Shown here piece by piece: positions 9,741-17,882 of a stretch of DNA of 64,000 nt (its first letter is position 1; every line of letters starts with the position of its first letter). Origin of the DNA: Streptomyces sp. CCM_MD2014. Lineage in GTDB: Bacteria > Actinomycetota > Actinomycetes > Streptomycetales > Streptomycetaceae. Under the pieces are notes generated by a model that was not told the origin of the DNA, ran no database searches, and worked only from the letters and a program-made list of their open reading frames with translations. The position numbers and the translations under genes were made by a program. The DNA lies in the NCBI RefSeq assembly GCF_000772045.1, contig NZ_CP009754.1:3968001-4032000 (forward strand). The letters are read 5' to 3'.

Positions 9741-9779
9741 CCGGGTGACACGGGGGTGATGCGGAAGCGACGCGGCGGG

Positions 9780-10211
9780 TCAGATCGGCGGAAGCACCGC
9801 CGGCGCGGTGGGCCAGGTCATGCGGATCAGCCCGCCGTCCTCGCCCGCCGAGACCTCCACGTCGTCGACGAGTCCGCTGATGACCGCGAGGCCCATCTCG
9901 TCCTCCTCGGCCTCCAGCTCGTCGGCGGCGCCCCCGGAGGTCTTGACCCCGGGGACCGCGTGCGGCGCCTCGTCACCGACCTCGATGGAGAACTGCTTCT
10001 CCTCCTCGATCAGCGACACCTTGACCGGCGCCGTGATGCCGACGTGCTGATGCAGGCCCACAGCCCGGGTGCAGGCCTCACCGACGGCGAGCCTGACCTC
10101 GTCGAGGACGGCCTCGTCCACTCCGGCCCTGCGCGCCACCGCGGCCGCCACCAGACGGGCGGTGCGGACGTGCTCGGGCAGCGCGCTGAAGCGGAGTTCG
10201 ACGGTGGCCAT
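9780..10211 (-). CDS. Anti-sigma factor, RsbW-like GHKL ATPase domain (BldG partner)
   Basis: 143 aa. An HATPase_c-like serine kinase/anti-sigma fold: the N-box region reads EVRLAVGEACTRAVG, where the E...A..N pattern has Thr-Arg at the usual Asn position, and a later DEMGLAVISGLVDDV stretch matches the G-box helix. It lies 109 bp downstream of bldG on the same strand. In S. coelicolor the equivalent gene is co-transcribed with bldG and its product interacts with BldG (established knowledge). Role inferred: reversible sequestration of sigma factors in the developmental/stress cascade. An insertion rich in Glu/Asp (LEAEEDEM) lies before the G-box. Confidence 0.85.
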   Translation of the reverse strand: MATVELRFSALPEHVRTARLVAAAVARRAGVDEAVLDEVRLAVGEACTRAVGLHQHVGITAPVKVSLIEEEKQFSIEVGDEAPHAVPGVKTSGGAADELEAEEDEMGLAVISGLVDDVEVSAGEDGGLIRMTWPTAPAVLPPI

Positions 10212-10244
10212 GCATCCCCCTCGGAACTACGGGCGTGCTTTCGA

Positions 10245-10272
10245 GGGTCCGGGCCGCCGACAGCCCGGACCC
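10245..10272 (-). terminator. Intercistronic hairpin between bldG and the anti-sigma gene
   Basis: A 10 bp perfect stem (GGGTCCGGGC at 10245-10254 with GCCCGGACCC at 10263-10272) and an 8 nt loop, in the gap between the two genes. It could end part of the bldG transcripts, in line with reports of monocistronic and bicistronic bldG mRNA in S. coelicolor. Confidence 0.5.
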
Positions 10273-10320
10273 CCCTCGTTCTCTTGCCGCCCCGGGCCGC
10301 ACAGGGTCCGGGGCCGGTCG

Positions 10321-10662
10321 TCAGTCGGTGGCCGCCACCGCTTCCTCGACCGAGGTGTGAATGGGGAACACCTTGGTGAGGCCGGTGATACGGAAGATCT
10401 TGAGAATGCGCTCCTGGTTGCAGACCAGCCGCAGCGAGCCCTCATGGGCACGCACCCGCTTCAGTCCACCGACCAGCACGCCGAGCCCAGTGGAGTCGAG
10501 GAAGTCCACGCCCTCCATGTCCACGACGAGATGGAAACTCCCGTCGTTCACCAGCTCGACCAGCTGCTCACGCAGCTTGGGCGCGGTGTATACGTCAATT
10601 TCGCCACCGACCTCGACGACCGTACGATCGCCGACGGTACGGGTCGACAGGGACAGGTCCAC
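10321..10662 (-). CDS. bldG: BldG anti-sigma factor antagonist (STAS domain)
   Basis: 113 aa, the same length as S. coelicolor BldG. A single STAS domain (SpoIIAA/RsbV family) covers the protein. The phosphorylated serine is Ser57 in DFLDSTGLG, matching the residue known to be essential in BldG. It is required for aerial hyphae and antibiotic production by controlling anti-sigma factors through phosphorylation. ATG start at 10662. The divergent helicase gene begins 83 bp away, so the promoters share a short intergenic region. Confidence 0.95.
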
Positions 10663-10744
10663 GGATCCTCCAGCACCTTGCTATCGAGCGGTCGTCCCTC
10701 GGGACACCTCGGCTTGAAGCCCCCAGGACGGTTCGCCAGCCGCG

Positions 10745-13201
10745 ATGGCATTCAATCACTTACCGGCAGGCGTGCACGACGCCTTGGTCCCATTGTCCGT
10801 CACGCCAGTGACAGACTCGGTGCCGATGGCCAAGAATCACCGACCCGATCGATCCCCGGCGGAGCCCGGCTCCCGGCCGGAACCGGGCATGCTCCTGGAC
10901 CGGCTCGCGGCGGGACCGAGCCGGGCTGCGCGCATCACTCATACGGAGCACTTGCCCCCGCGTGCGGGCCGTCATGCCGTCTGGCCGGAGCGGATTCGGC
11001 CGGAGGTCATCGCCGCGGTGCAGGCCGCGGGGATCGAACATCCCTGGGCCCACCAGGCACGCGTGGCCGAGCACGCCCTCGACGGCGACTCGGTGGTCGT
11101 CGCCACGGGCACCGCGTCCGGCAAGTCCCTGGCCTATCTGGTGCCGGTCCTGTCCGCCCTCCTGGACGGCTCCGAAGCCCCGAACGGGCGCGGCGCCACC
11201 GCCCTCTACCTGGCCCCCACCAAGGCGCTGGCAGCCGATCAGTGCCGGTCCGTGAAGGAACTTTCACAGCCCCTGGGCACATCCGTCCGAACGGCTGTCT
11301 ACGACGGCGACACGCCGTTCGAGGAACGCGAGTGGATCCGGCAGTACGGCACGTACGTCCTGACCAACCCGGACATGTTGCACCGCGGCATCCTGCCCTC
11401 CCATCCCCGCTGGTCCTCCTTCCTGAGGGCGCTGAAATACGTCGTCATCGACGAGTGCCACACCTACCGAGGCGTCTTCGGCTCCCACGTCGCCCAGGTC
11501 CTGCGCAGACTGCGCAGACTGTGCGCCCGCTACGGCGCGTCGCCCGTCTTCCTGCTCGCCTCCGCCACCGCCGCCGAGCCCGCGGTGGCCGCCCGCCGGC
11601 TCACCGGACTGCCGGTGATCGAGGTCGCCGACGACGCGTCACCGCGCGGGGAACTGGTGTTCGCCCTGTGGGAACCGCCGCTGACCGAACTGGAGGGCGA
11701 GAAAGGTGCTCCGGTCCGCCGCACGGCCACCGCCGAAGCCGCCGACCTGCTCACCGACCTCACGGTGCAGGGCATGCGGTCGATCACCTTCGTACGCTCC
11801 CGGCGCGGCGCCGAGCTGATCTCGGTGATCGCCCAGGAACGCCTGGCCGAGGTCGACCGCTCTCTGGCCGGGCGCGTGGCGGCGTACCGCGGCGGCTACC
11901 TCCCCGAGGAACGCCGGGCCCTGGAACGCGCCCTGCACTCCGGTGACCTCCTCGGCCTCGCGGCGACGAACGCCCTCGAACTCGGCCTCGACATCTCCGG
12001 CCTGGACGCCGTGGTGATCGCCGGGTACCCGGGCACGCGCGCCTCGCTGTGGCAGCAGGCGGGCCGGGCGGGCCGGGCCGGACAGGGGGCGCTGGCCGTG
12101 CTGGTCGCCCGTGACGACCCGCTGGACACCTTCCTCGTCTACCACCCGGAGGCCCTGTTCGACCAGCCGGTGGAGTCCACGGTCCTCGACCCGGACAACC
12201 CGTACGTCCTCGCCCCCCACCTGTGCGCGGCGGCTGCCGAACTCCCCCTGACGGAGGAGGACCTGAAACTCTTCGGCCCCGCCTGCGAGGAACTGCTGCC
12301 CCAGCTGGAGGCGGCGAAGCTGCTGCGCCGGCGCACCCGGGCCTGGCACTGGACCCGCCGCGAGCGGGCCGCCGACCTCACGGACATCCGCGGCGAGGGC
12401 GGACGCCCGGTCCAGGTCGTCGAGGAGGGCACGGGCAGGCTGCTGGGCACGGTGGACGCCGGTGCCGCCCACACGACCGTCCACGAGGGCGCCGTCCACC
12501 TCCACCAGGGGCGCACGTACCTCGTCCGCTCCCTGGACCTGGAGGACTCCGTCGCGCTGGTCGAACAGGCCACACCCGCCTACTCGACGGTGGCCCGCGA
12601 CACGACGGCGATCTCGGTCCTGGAGACCGACGTCGAGATCCCCTGGGGCGACGGGCGCCTCTGCTACGGCTCCGTCGAGGTCACCAACCAAGTGGTCTCC
12701 TTCCTGCGCCGGCGCCTGATCACCGGCGAGGTCCTGGGCGAGACGAAGCTCGACCTCCCTCCCCGGACGCTGCGCACGCGCGCCGTCTGGTGGACGGTCA
12801 CCGAGGACCAGCTGGACCAGGCCCGGATCAACCCGGAGATCCTCGGCGGCGCCCTGCACGCCGCCGAGCACGCCTCGATCGGCATGCTGCCCCTGTTCGC
12901 GACCTGCGACCGCTGGGACATCGGTGGCGTGTCGGTCCCCCTGCACCCGGACACGCTGCTGCCGACGGTCTTCGTGTACGACGGCCACCCCGGGGGCGCG
13001 GGGTTCGCCGAGCGCGCCTTCCACACCGCCCGCGACTGGCTCACGGCCACCCGGGAGGCCATCGCCTCCTGCGAGTGCGACGCCGGCTGCCCGTCCTGCA
13101 TCCAGTCCCCCAAGTGCGGCAACGGCAACGATCCGCTGCACAAGCGGGGAGCGGTGCGGCTCCTCACGGTGCTGCTGCGGGGGGCGGCGGAGGCGGGGTA
13201 G
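10745..13201 (+). CDS. DEAD/DEAH-box helicase, MrfA/YprA type with DUF1998 zinc site
   Basis: 818 aa superfamily 2 helicase. Walker A ATGTASGKS, a DECH box (VVIDECHTYRG), and motif VI QQAGRAGRAGQ give two RecA-like domains. The C-terminus has the four-cysteine DUF1998 site CECDAGCPSC plus a further Cys in PKCGNGN, as in Bacillus MrfA (YprA), a 3'-5' DNA helicase acting with MrfB in mitomycin-C lesion repair. No MrfB-like nuclease is adjacent. The ATG at 10745 is the furthest-upstream plausible start; an ATG at 10826 is an alternative because the first ~30 residues look unconserved. The 3' end overlaps the convergent gene by 38 bp. Confidence 0.9.
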   Translation: MAFNHLPAGVHDALVPLSVTPVTDSVPMAKNHRPDRSPAEPGSRPEPGMLLDRLAAGPSRAARITHTEHLPPRAGRHAVWPERIRPEVIAAVQAAGIEHPWAHQARVAEHALDGDSVVVATGTASGKSLAYLVPVLSALLDGSEAPNGRGATALYLAPTKALAADQCRSVKELSQPLGTSVRTAVYDGDTPFEEREWIRQYGTYVLTNPDMLHRGILPSHPRWSSFLRALKYVVIDECHTYRGVFGSHVAQVLRRLRRLCARYGASPVFLLASATAAEPAVAARRLTGLPVIEVADDASPRGELVFALWEPPLTELEGEKGAPVRRTATAEAADLLTDLTVQGMRSITFVRSRRGAELISVIAQERLAEVDRSLAGRVAAYRGGYLPEERRALERALHSGDLLGLAATNALELGLDISGLDAVVIAGYPGTRASLWQQAGRAGRAGQGALAVLVARDDPLDTFLVYHPEALFDQPVESTVLDPDNPYVLAPHLCAAAAELPLTEEDLKLFGPACEELLPQLEAAKLLRRRTRAWHWTRRERAADLTDIRGEGGRPVQVVEEGTGRLLGTVDAGAAHTTVHEGAVHLHQGRTYLVRSLDLEDSVALVEQATPAYSTVARDTTAISVLETDVEIPWGDGRLCYGSVEVTNQVVSFLRRRLITGEVLGETKLDLPPRTLRTRAVWWTVTEDQLDQARINPEILGGALHAAEHASIGMLPLFATCDRWDIGGVSVPLHPDTLLPTVFVYDGHPGGAGFAERAFHTARDWLTATREAIASCECDAGCPSCIQSPKCGNGNDPLHKRGAVRLLTVLLRGAAEAG

Positions 13202-13670
13202 GGGGCGCGGAGCGTCCCGGCGGGGCGGAGAACCCCGGCGGGGCGGAGGACCCCGGCAGGGCGGAGGACCCCGGCAGGGCGGAGGACCCCGGCGGGGCGG
13301 AGGACCCCGGCGGGGCGGAGGTCAGGGCCGGGCCCGCCCTGGCCCTGACCTCCGCCGTGAACGGCCCCGTGCCGGAGGCCGCCGTCACGTCCGAGACCTG
13401 CCCGGTGAGCGCGCACCGCACCAACCGCACCCCTTGGGCCCGCGCGACCCGCTCCGCCCTGTCGCACGCCGCCGTGCCGCCCCCGGCCCAGCGGTCCGCC
13501 GCCGCGAGCGCGGCCAGATCGGCGCCGCCGGCCGCGCGATGACGGGCCACGACGGCCTGCCCCAGCGCGAGCACAACGCCGAACACCAGACACAGAACGG
13601 CGACGGCACCAACACTCCACACGGTCGCCGAGCCCCGGTCGGACGCGGTCCTCACAGCGTCGCGCCTCAC
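13164..13670 (-). CDS. TadE-like/Rv3654c-type secreted pilus protein with Pro-rich repeat tail
   Basis: 168 aa from a GTG whose bases overlap the stop of the upstream TadE gene (GTGA), indicating translational coupling. The N-terminus reads DRGSATVWSVGAVAVLCLVFGVVLAL, the charged-then-hydrophobic start of pseudopilin-like TadE/Rv3654c proteins, followed by QAVVARHRAAGGADLAALAAA, the helix typical of the family. The last ~45 residues are six-residue repeats (SSAPPG-like) encoded by an 18 bp tandem repeat, then a proline/alanine run. The gene end overlaps the helicase 3' end by 38 bp. Last gene of the operon. Confidence 0.75.
   Translation of the reverse strand: MRRDAVRTASDRGSATVWSVGAVAVLCLVFGVVLALGQAVVARHRAAGGADLAALAAADRWAGGGTAACDRAERVARAQGVRLVRCALTGQVSDVTAASGTGPFTAEVRARAGPALTSAPPGSSAPPGSSALPGSSALPGSSAPPGFSAPPGRSAPPTPPPPPPAAAP
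13215..13322. repeat. Six tandem 18 bp repeats inside a coding region
   Basis: Consensus CCCCGGCGGGGCGGAGGA, copies beginning at 13215, 13233, 13251, 13269, 13287 and 13305. Copies differ by one or two bases. The unit is a multiple of three, so copy-number change would lengthen or shorten the tail of the minus-strand pilus-like protein without a frameshift. Confidence 0.9.
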
Positions 13671-14125
13671 GACTCCGCCCCCGCCGGCGCCGTCCCCACC
13701 GGCTGCTCCACCGAAGCCACGGCCTCCTCCCGTACCTCGAAGGGCAGGCCGTGCAGAGCCGGCGGCTCGGCCACCACGACCACGCGGACCAGGCCCCCCT
13801 CCCGGCTCACCGTGACCCGGGCCCCTCGGGGTGCCGCCTCGCGGGCGACCTTCACGACCGCGTCGGCCGGGTCCTGTCGTGCCGCCGCGCGGGCGCCCGT
13901 CCGGGCCGCGTCCACGCACTGGATCTGAGCGGCCACCACGAGCAGACCCCACACCAAGGCCATCGCGAACACCACCAGCACCGGAAGCACCACAGCCGTT
14001 TCCGCCGTCACGAAGCCGCCGTCCCGTCCGCCGCGGGGTTCGCCGTCCGGTCCGCTGTGCGGGCGGCGTCCGCGAACACCCCGGGCCCACGCCTTCCTCG
14101 TCGCCGCCCGCTCACATCCCCGCAT
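13667..14125 (-). CDS. TadE family pilus assembly protein
   Basis: 152 aa. After a short basic leader it reads GGFVTAETAVVLPVLVVFAMALVWGLLVVAAQIQC, the TadE signature (Glu five residues into the hydrophobic stretch, like type IV pilins), followed by VDAARTGARAAARQ. TadE-like minor pseudopilins sit in the membrane and act in assembly of Flp-type pili or related secretion structures. Its ATG at 14125 overlaps the end of the upstream DUF4244 gene by 14 bp, and its stop overlaps the next start. Confidence 0.85.
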   Translation of the reverse strand: MRGCERAATRKAWARGVRGRRPHSGPDGEPRGGRDGGFVTAETAVVLPVLVVFAMALVWGLLVVAAQIQCVDAARTGARAAARQDPADAVVKVAREAAPRGARVTVSREGGLVRVVVVAEPPALHGLPFEVREEAVASVEQPVGTAPAGAES

Positions 14126-14351
14126 CGAGTGCCTGCTTCACGATGCCCTGCAGCTCCGCGCTGACCGCGCCGCTCGTCACGACCTTGTAGAGGACCACGG
14201 CGAAGGCCACCGCCGCGACGATCCCCATCGCGTACTCGGACGTGACCATTCCCGCGTCCCGCCGAAGGGCCTGCCGGGCGGCACGCCGCCGCAGTGCCGT
14301 ACCCGCTCCGTACACCAGGGCACGCAGCCGTGCCCGTACCACCTGATACAT
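14112..14351 (-). CDS. DUF4244 Flp-pilin-like small protein
   Basis: 79 aa from the ATG at 14351, with GGGGG 5-10 nt upstream; a GTG one codon earlier is also possible. A basic leader (RARLRALVYGAGTALRRRAARQALRRD) precedes AGMVTSEYAMGIVAAVAFAVVLYKVV. The S/T-E-Y motif followed by a hydrophobic helix is characteristic of Flp prepilins and of DUF4244. It is probably the major pilin-like subunit. No prepilin peptidase gene is visible in this operon, so processing, if any, would use one elsewhere. Confidence 0.8.
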   Translation of the reverse strand: MYQVVRARLRALVYGAGTALRRRAARQALRRDAGMVTSEYAMGIVAAVAFAVVLYKVVTSGAVSAELQGIVKQALDAGM

Positions 14352-14452
14352 CACAACCCCCGTGAGGTTCGGTTCCGTTGTTCACTTGCTCGTCCGCCGC
14401 TCGCGCGTCGGACACCCGCTCCCCGGTCCTGTCGCCGGTGCCTCCCGATCCG

Positions 14453-15250
14453 TCAGCCACCGCCTCCCCCGCGCCCCAGCACCCCTCCCGCCAGCCCGAT
14501 GACCACCGGCAGCACACCCACCGCGATGAACGCGGGCAGGAAGCACAGGCCCACCGGGGCGGTCACCATGACGGCCGCCCGACGGGCCCGGGCCGTCGTA
14601 GTGCGGGCCCAGTCGGCGCGAGCCTGGGCGGCGAGCCGGGCGACCGGGCCCGCCGCCGGCAGGCCGGACACCTCGGCCCGTTCCAACAGCCGTGCCAAGG
14701 CCAACGCCCCCGGCACGGCCGCCAGCCCTTTCCAGGCACCGTCCGGTTCGCCACCGAGGCGCACCTCCGCGGCACCGCGCGCCAGCGCGTCTCCGACCGG
14801 CCCGCCCAGAGCGCCGCCGACCGCCCGTGCGGCCGTGACCGGGCTCGCGCCCGCCGCGATGCAGGCCGCGAGGAGGTCCGCTGCCAGCGGCAGTTGGCGG
14901 GAGGCCGCCGCGCCGGCCGCCTCCGCCGCCGATGCTCCAGCGGCCGCGCGACGGGTACTCCAGCGCCACAGCGCTCCGGCGCCCACCAGTCCCACCAGGA
15001 CTCCGGCCGCACCGCCGATCAGGGCCCAGCCGGCGCCCACCGGGCCGAGCAACGGCAGCCACGGGCGGACGGTTCTCAGCAACTCCGCGTGTCGCGGGGC
15101 GGGAGGAGCCGGTTCCGGTGCCAGCAGGCGGGTGGTCCTTCTGCGCAGCGCCCGCTCCCGCCGGGTGGCGACGAGGCCGCTCGTCAGCCAGCCGACGAGC
15201 AGCACCGTCCCCACCACGAACCCCAGCCTGTGGACGAGGTCGTCGTTCAC
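14453..15250 (-). CDS. TadC-like type II secretion F-domain membrane protein
   Basis: 265 aa from a GTG that overlaps the TadB stop (GTGA). An N-terminal membrane segment (LGFVVGTVLLVGWLTSGLV), a central T2SSF domain (LPLAADLLAACIAAGASPVTAARAVG), and C-terminal hydrophobic segments (VGLCFLPAFIAVGVLPVVIGLAGGVL) match the TadC family. With TadB it should form the inner-membrane platform. It ends in a glycine run. 101 bp separate it from the pilin gene. Confidence 0.85.
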   Translation of the reverse strand: MNDDLVHRLGFVVGTVLLVGWLTSGLVATRRERALRRRTTRLLAPEPAPPAPRHAELLRTVRPWLPLLGPVGAGWALIGGAAGVLVGLVGAGALWRWSTRRAAAGASAAEAAGAAASRQLPLAADLLAACIAAGASPVTAARAVGGALGGPVGDALARGAAEVRLGGEPDGAWKGLAAVPGALALARLLERAEVSGLPAAGPVARLAAQARADWARTTTARARRAAVMVTAPVGLCFLPAFIAVGVLPVVIGLAGGVLGRGGGGG

Positions 15251-16233
15251 GACGCCGCCTCCGCTCCGCGCACGATCCGCGCCACCCACCAGACGCCCAG
15301 GCTCTCCAGCACCCCGCCGGCCAGCAGGCAGCCCAGCCCTGCTCCGGTGTGCAGCAGCACGTGCAGGGGGTCGGCCCCGAGGGCGACGCCGAGCAGGAGG
15401 CCGAAGGCCGGAAGACCGGCGAGCATCACGGCCGTGGCCCGGGCGCCCGCCAACTGGGCCCGCAGGTCGGAGCGCTGGTCCCGCTCGGCGCGCAGCGCGC
15501 CCTCCAGCCGGTCGAGCCCGGCCGCGAGCCCCGCGCCCTGGTCGACCGCGACCCGCCAGCACGCCGCGAGACCCCGCAGCCCCTCGGCACCGGGTTGCCC
15601 GGCCGCCGCCGCGAGCGCCCCGGGAACGTCCCCGCCGAACCGGGCCGCCGCCAGCACCGCCGCCTGTGCGTCACCGAGCCCGCCGCAGTCGTGCGCGGCG
15701 GAACGGTGCACGGGGGAAACGTGCACAGCCGAGTCCTGCGCGGCGCACAGCAGCGCCTCGCCCGGTTGTCGCCCCGACCGGACCTCCCCGGCGAGCGTCC
15801 CGCACAGCGCGATCACCGCGTCCTGCCGGCGTTCCCCGGCCCGCCGCCGCCGGCCGGCCAGGCGGATCCGCCGCAGCATCGGCACCCCGGCCGCTCCCGC
15901 GACGATCGGCAGCACCGAGTCACCCAGCAGCGCCAGTACCAGCCCGGCGGCCAGTGACGCCCACTCGGGCCTCAGCCGGCCACGGGCACGCCGCAGCCCG
16001 TCGGTCACCCGGCGCACCGGAGACGGCGGCCCCGCACCGCCCGCACCGCCGGGCCCAGCCACCCGGCCGGTCCGGCTCTCGGCGAGCACCAGGCGCGCTC
16101 GCCGTACGCCGGAGTGCCATCCGCCGGCCAGCCACGCGGCCGCTCCCAGGCACACCAGTGCCACGGCCGTCGACACCTCGCCCGTGCCCGTCACGAACGC
16201 CCCCGTCATGACCGCCCCCGTCATGGCCGTCAC
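15247..16233 (-). CDS. TadB-like type II secretion F-domain membrane protein
   Basis: 328 aa. Starts with GTG overlapping the TadA stop (GTGA). N-terminal segment AVALVCLGAAAWLAGGW, a second hydrophobic region (ASLAAGLVLALLGDSVLPIVAGAAGV), a T2SSF core (DAVIALCGTLAGEVRSGRQPGEAL) and C-terminal hydrophobic helices give the TadB architecture. Partner of TadC in the membrane platform driven by TadA. Alternative ATG starts lie at codons 4 and 9. Confidence 0.85.
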   Translation of the reverse strand: MTAMTGAVMTGAFVTGTGEVSTAVALVCLGAAAWLAGGWHSGVRRARLVLAESRTGRVAGPGGAGGAGPPSPVRRVTDGLRRARGRLRPEWASLAAGLVLALLGDSVLPIVAGAAGVPMLRRIRLAGRRRRAGERRQDAVIALCGTLAGEVRSGRQPGEALLCAAQDSAVHVSPVHRSAAHDCGGLGDAQAAVLAAARFGGDVPGALAAAAGQPGAEGLRGLAACWRVAVDQGAGLAAGLDRLEGALRAERDQRSDLRAQLAGARATAVMLAGLPAFGLLLGVALGADPLHVLLHTGAGLGCLLAGGVLESLGVWWVARIVRGAEAAS

Positions 16234-17882
16234 CTCTGCGTCTCTCGTCCGGCGGCCCGCTCTTCGAGCCCCGGGGCGCGCAGCAGCTCCCGCAGCCGCG
16301 GCCAGCCGCGTTCGGCCACGAAGGCCTCGGCTCCCCAGCGCAGCGCCGGTACCGTCCGCACCAGCCCGGACGGGTCCCGTTCCAGTACGTGGACCTCGGC
16401 GATCCGGCGCCGGCCCGTGCGGTCACGGACCAGGTGGAGGACCACCGAGAGGGCCGCCGCGAGCTGGCTGTGCAGGGCCGCACGGTCCAGTCCGGCGGCC
16501 GTGCCGAGCGCCTCCAGCCGGGCCGGGACGTCGGCGGCCGCGTTGGCGTGCACAGTCCCGCACCCGCTGTGACCCGTGTTCAACGCGGCGAGCAGGTGGG
16601 CCACTTCGGGGCCGCGGACCTCGCCCACGACCAGCCGGTCCGGGCGCATGCGCAGCGCCTGCCGTACCAGGTCTTCGAGGGTGACCAGGCCCGCGCCCTC
16701 CTGGTTCGCCGGCCTGGTCTCCAGACGGACGACGTGCGCATGGTCCGGTCGCAGTTCCGCCGAGTCCTCGGCCAGCACGATGCGCTCGTCCGGTCCGACG
16801 AGCCCGAGCAGGGCGCTGAGCAGTGTCGTCTTGCCACTGCCGGTGCCGCCGCTGACGAGGAAGGACAGCCGGGCCCGGACCAGCGCGCACAGCACGCGGT
16901 CACCGCCGGGCGGCACCGTGCCCGCAGCCGCCAATTCGTCGAGCGTGAAGGCGCGCGGCCGCACCACCCGCAGCGACAGGCAGGTGCAGTCGACGGCGAC
17001 CGGCGGCAGCACCGCGTGCAGCCGGGTGCCGTCGGGCAGTCTGGCGTCCACCCAGGGCCGGGCGTCGTCGAGCCGGCGCCCGGCAACGGTGGCCAGGCGC
17101 TGCGCGAGCCGTCGTACGGCCCCCGCGTCGGGAAAGGCGACCGGCGCCAGCTCCAGACCACCGCCGCGGTCCACCCACACCCGGTCCGGTGCGGACACCA
17201 GTACGTCCGTCACCGACGGGTCGGCGAGCAGCGGGTCGAGGGGCCCGCTGCCGACCAGTTCCGACCTGAGCTGTTCGGCGGCACCGAGGATCTCGGCGTC
17301 CCCGAGCACCCGCCCCTGTTCCCGCAGGGCCTGCGCCACACGCGCGGGCGTGGGGTCCGCTCCGCTCTCGGCGAGCCGGCGCCGCACGCCGTCGAGCATT
17401 CCGGCCACGGCCGGCGTTTCCGGCACGGCGCCTTGGCGTCTCCGCGAAGCCGCCGAAATCGCCGAAGGGGCCGAAATCGCCGCCGCGGACCCCACGGAAG
17501 CTGTGCCCTGCCTCTGCCCCAGCCCCCGCCCCGGTGCCGGTCCTGAAGCCGCTCCCGGCAATCCGGCGGACGCCGGTCCCACCGACGGCACGGCGCCGCG
17601 GGGCTCAGCCCCTCCCGCAGGCGCCCTGCCAGACAGGGCTCCGGACGGCCGGAAGGCCCAGCCCGGCACCGCCCGCGCGGTCGGCTCCTCGCGCATCAAC
17701 CGCGCCGTCCACCCCTCCGGCGTCCCGGGCGTCCCGGGCGTCCCGGGACTCCTCCCGCCCGCTCCCTTCCCGGAAGTCGCCCCGGTGAGGACCACCGACG
17801 CCCTGCCCGGCTCCCCCGCAACCGCCATGTCCATCTCGACCCGCCTTCCGTCTCTCACGACCGCCCCGGCCATGTCCGTCAT
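16230..17882 (-). CDS. TadA/CpaF-type secretion ATPase
   Basis: 550 aa. Residues ~1-150 are low-complexity Ala/Gly/Pro/Ser, unusual for CpaF. The conserved part then begins with an N-terminal domain (GPLDPLLADPSVTDVLVS, the CpaF hallmark) followed by the ATPase core: Walker A GGTGSGKTTLLSA, ASP box ERIVLAEDSAEL, RMRPDRLVVGEVRGPE (Walker B region) and TGHSGCGTVHANAA with the His box. Cytoplasmic hexameric motor for pilus/secretion assembly. Its ATG overlaps the CpaE stop (ATGA). A shorter start past the low-complexity region cannot be excluded. Confidence 0.92.
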   Translation of the reverse strand: MTDMAGAVVRDGRRVEMDMAVAGEPGRASVVLTGATSGKGAGGRSPGTPGTPGTPEGWTARLMREEPTARAVPGWAFRPSGALSGRAPAGGAEPRGAVPSVGPASAGLPGAASGPAPGRGLGQRQGTASVGSAAAISAPSAISAASRRRQGAVPETPAVAGMLDGVRRRLAESGADPTPARVAQALREQGRVLGDAEILGAAEQLRSELVGSGPLDPLLADPSVTDVLVSAPDRVWVDRGGGLELAPVAFPDAGAVRRLAQRLATVAGRRLDDARPWVDARLPDGTRLHAVLPPVAVDCTCLSLRVVRPRAFTLDELAAAGTVPPGGDRVLCALVRARLSFLVSGGTGSGKTTLLSALLGLVGPDERIVLAEDSAELRPDHAHVVRLETRPANQEGAGLVTLEDLVRQALRMRPDRLVVGEVRGPEVAHLLAALNTGHSGCGTVHANAAADVPARLEALGTAAGLDRAALHSQLAAALSVVLHLVRDRTGRRRIAEVHVLERDPSGLVRTVPALRWGAEAFVAERGWPRLRELLRAPGLEERAAGRETQR

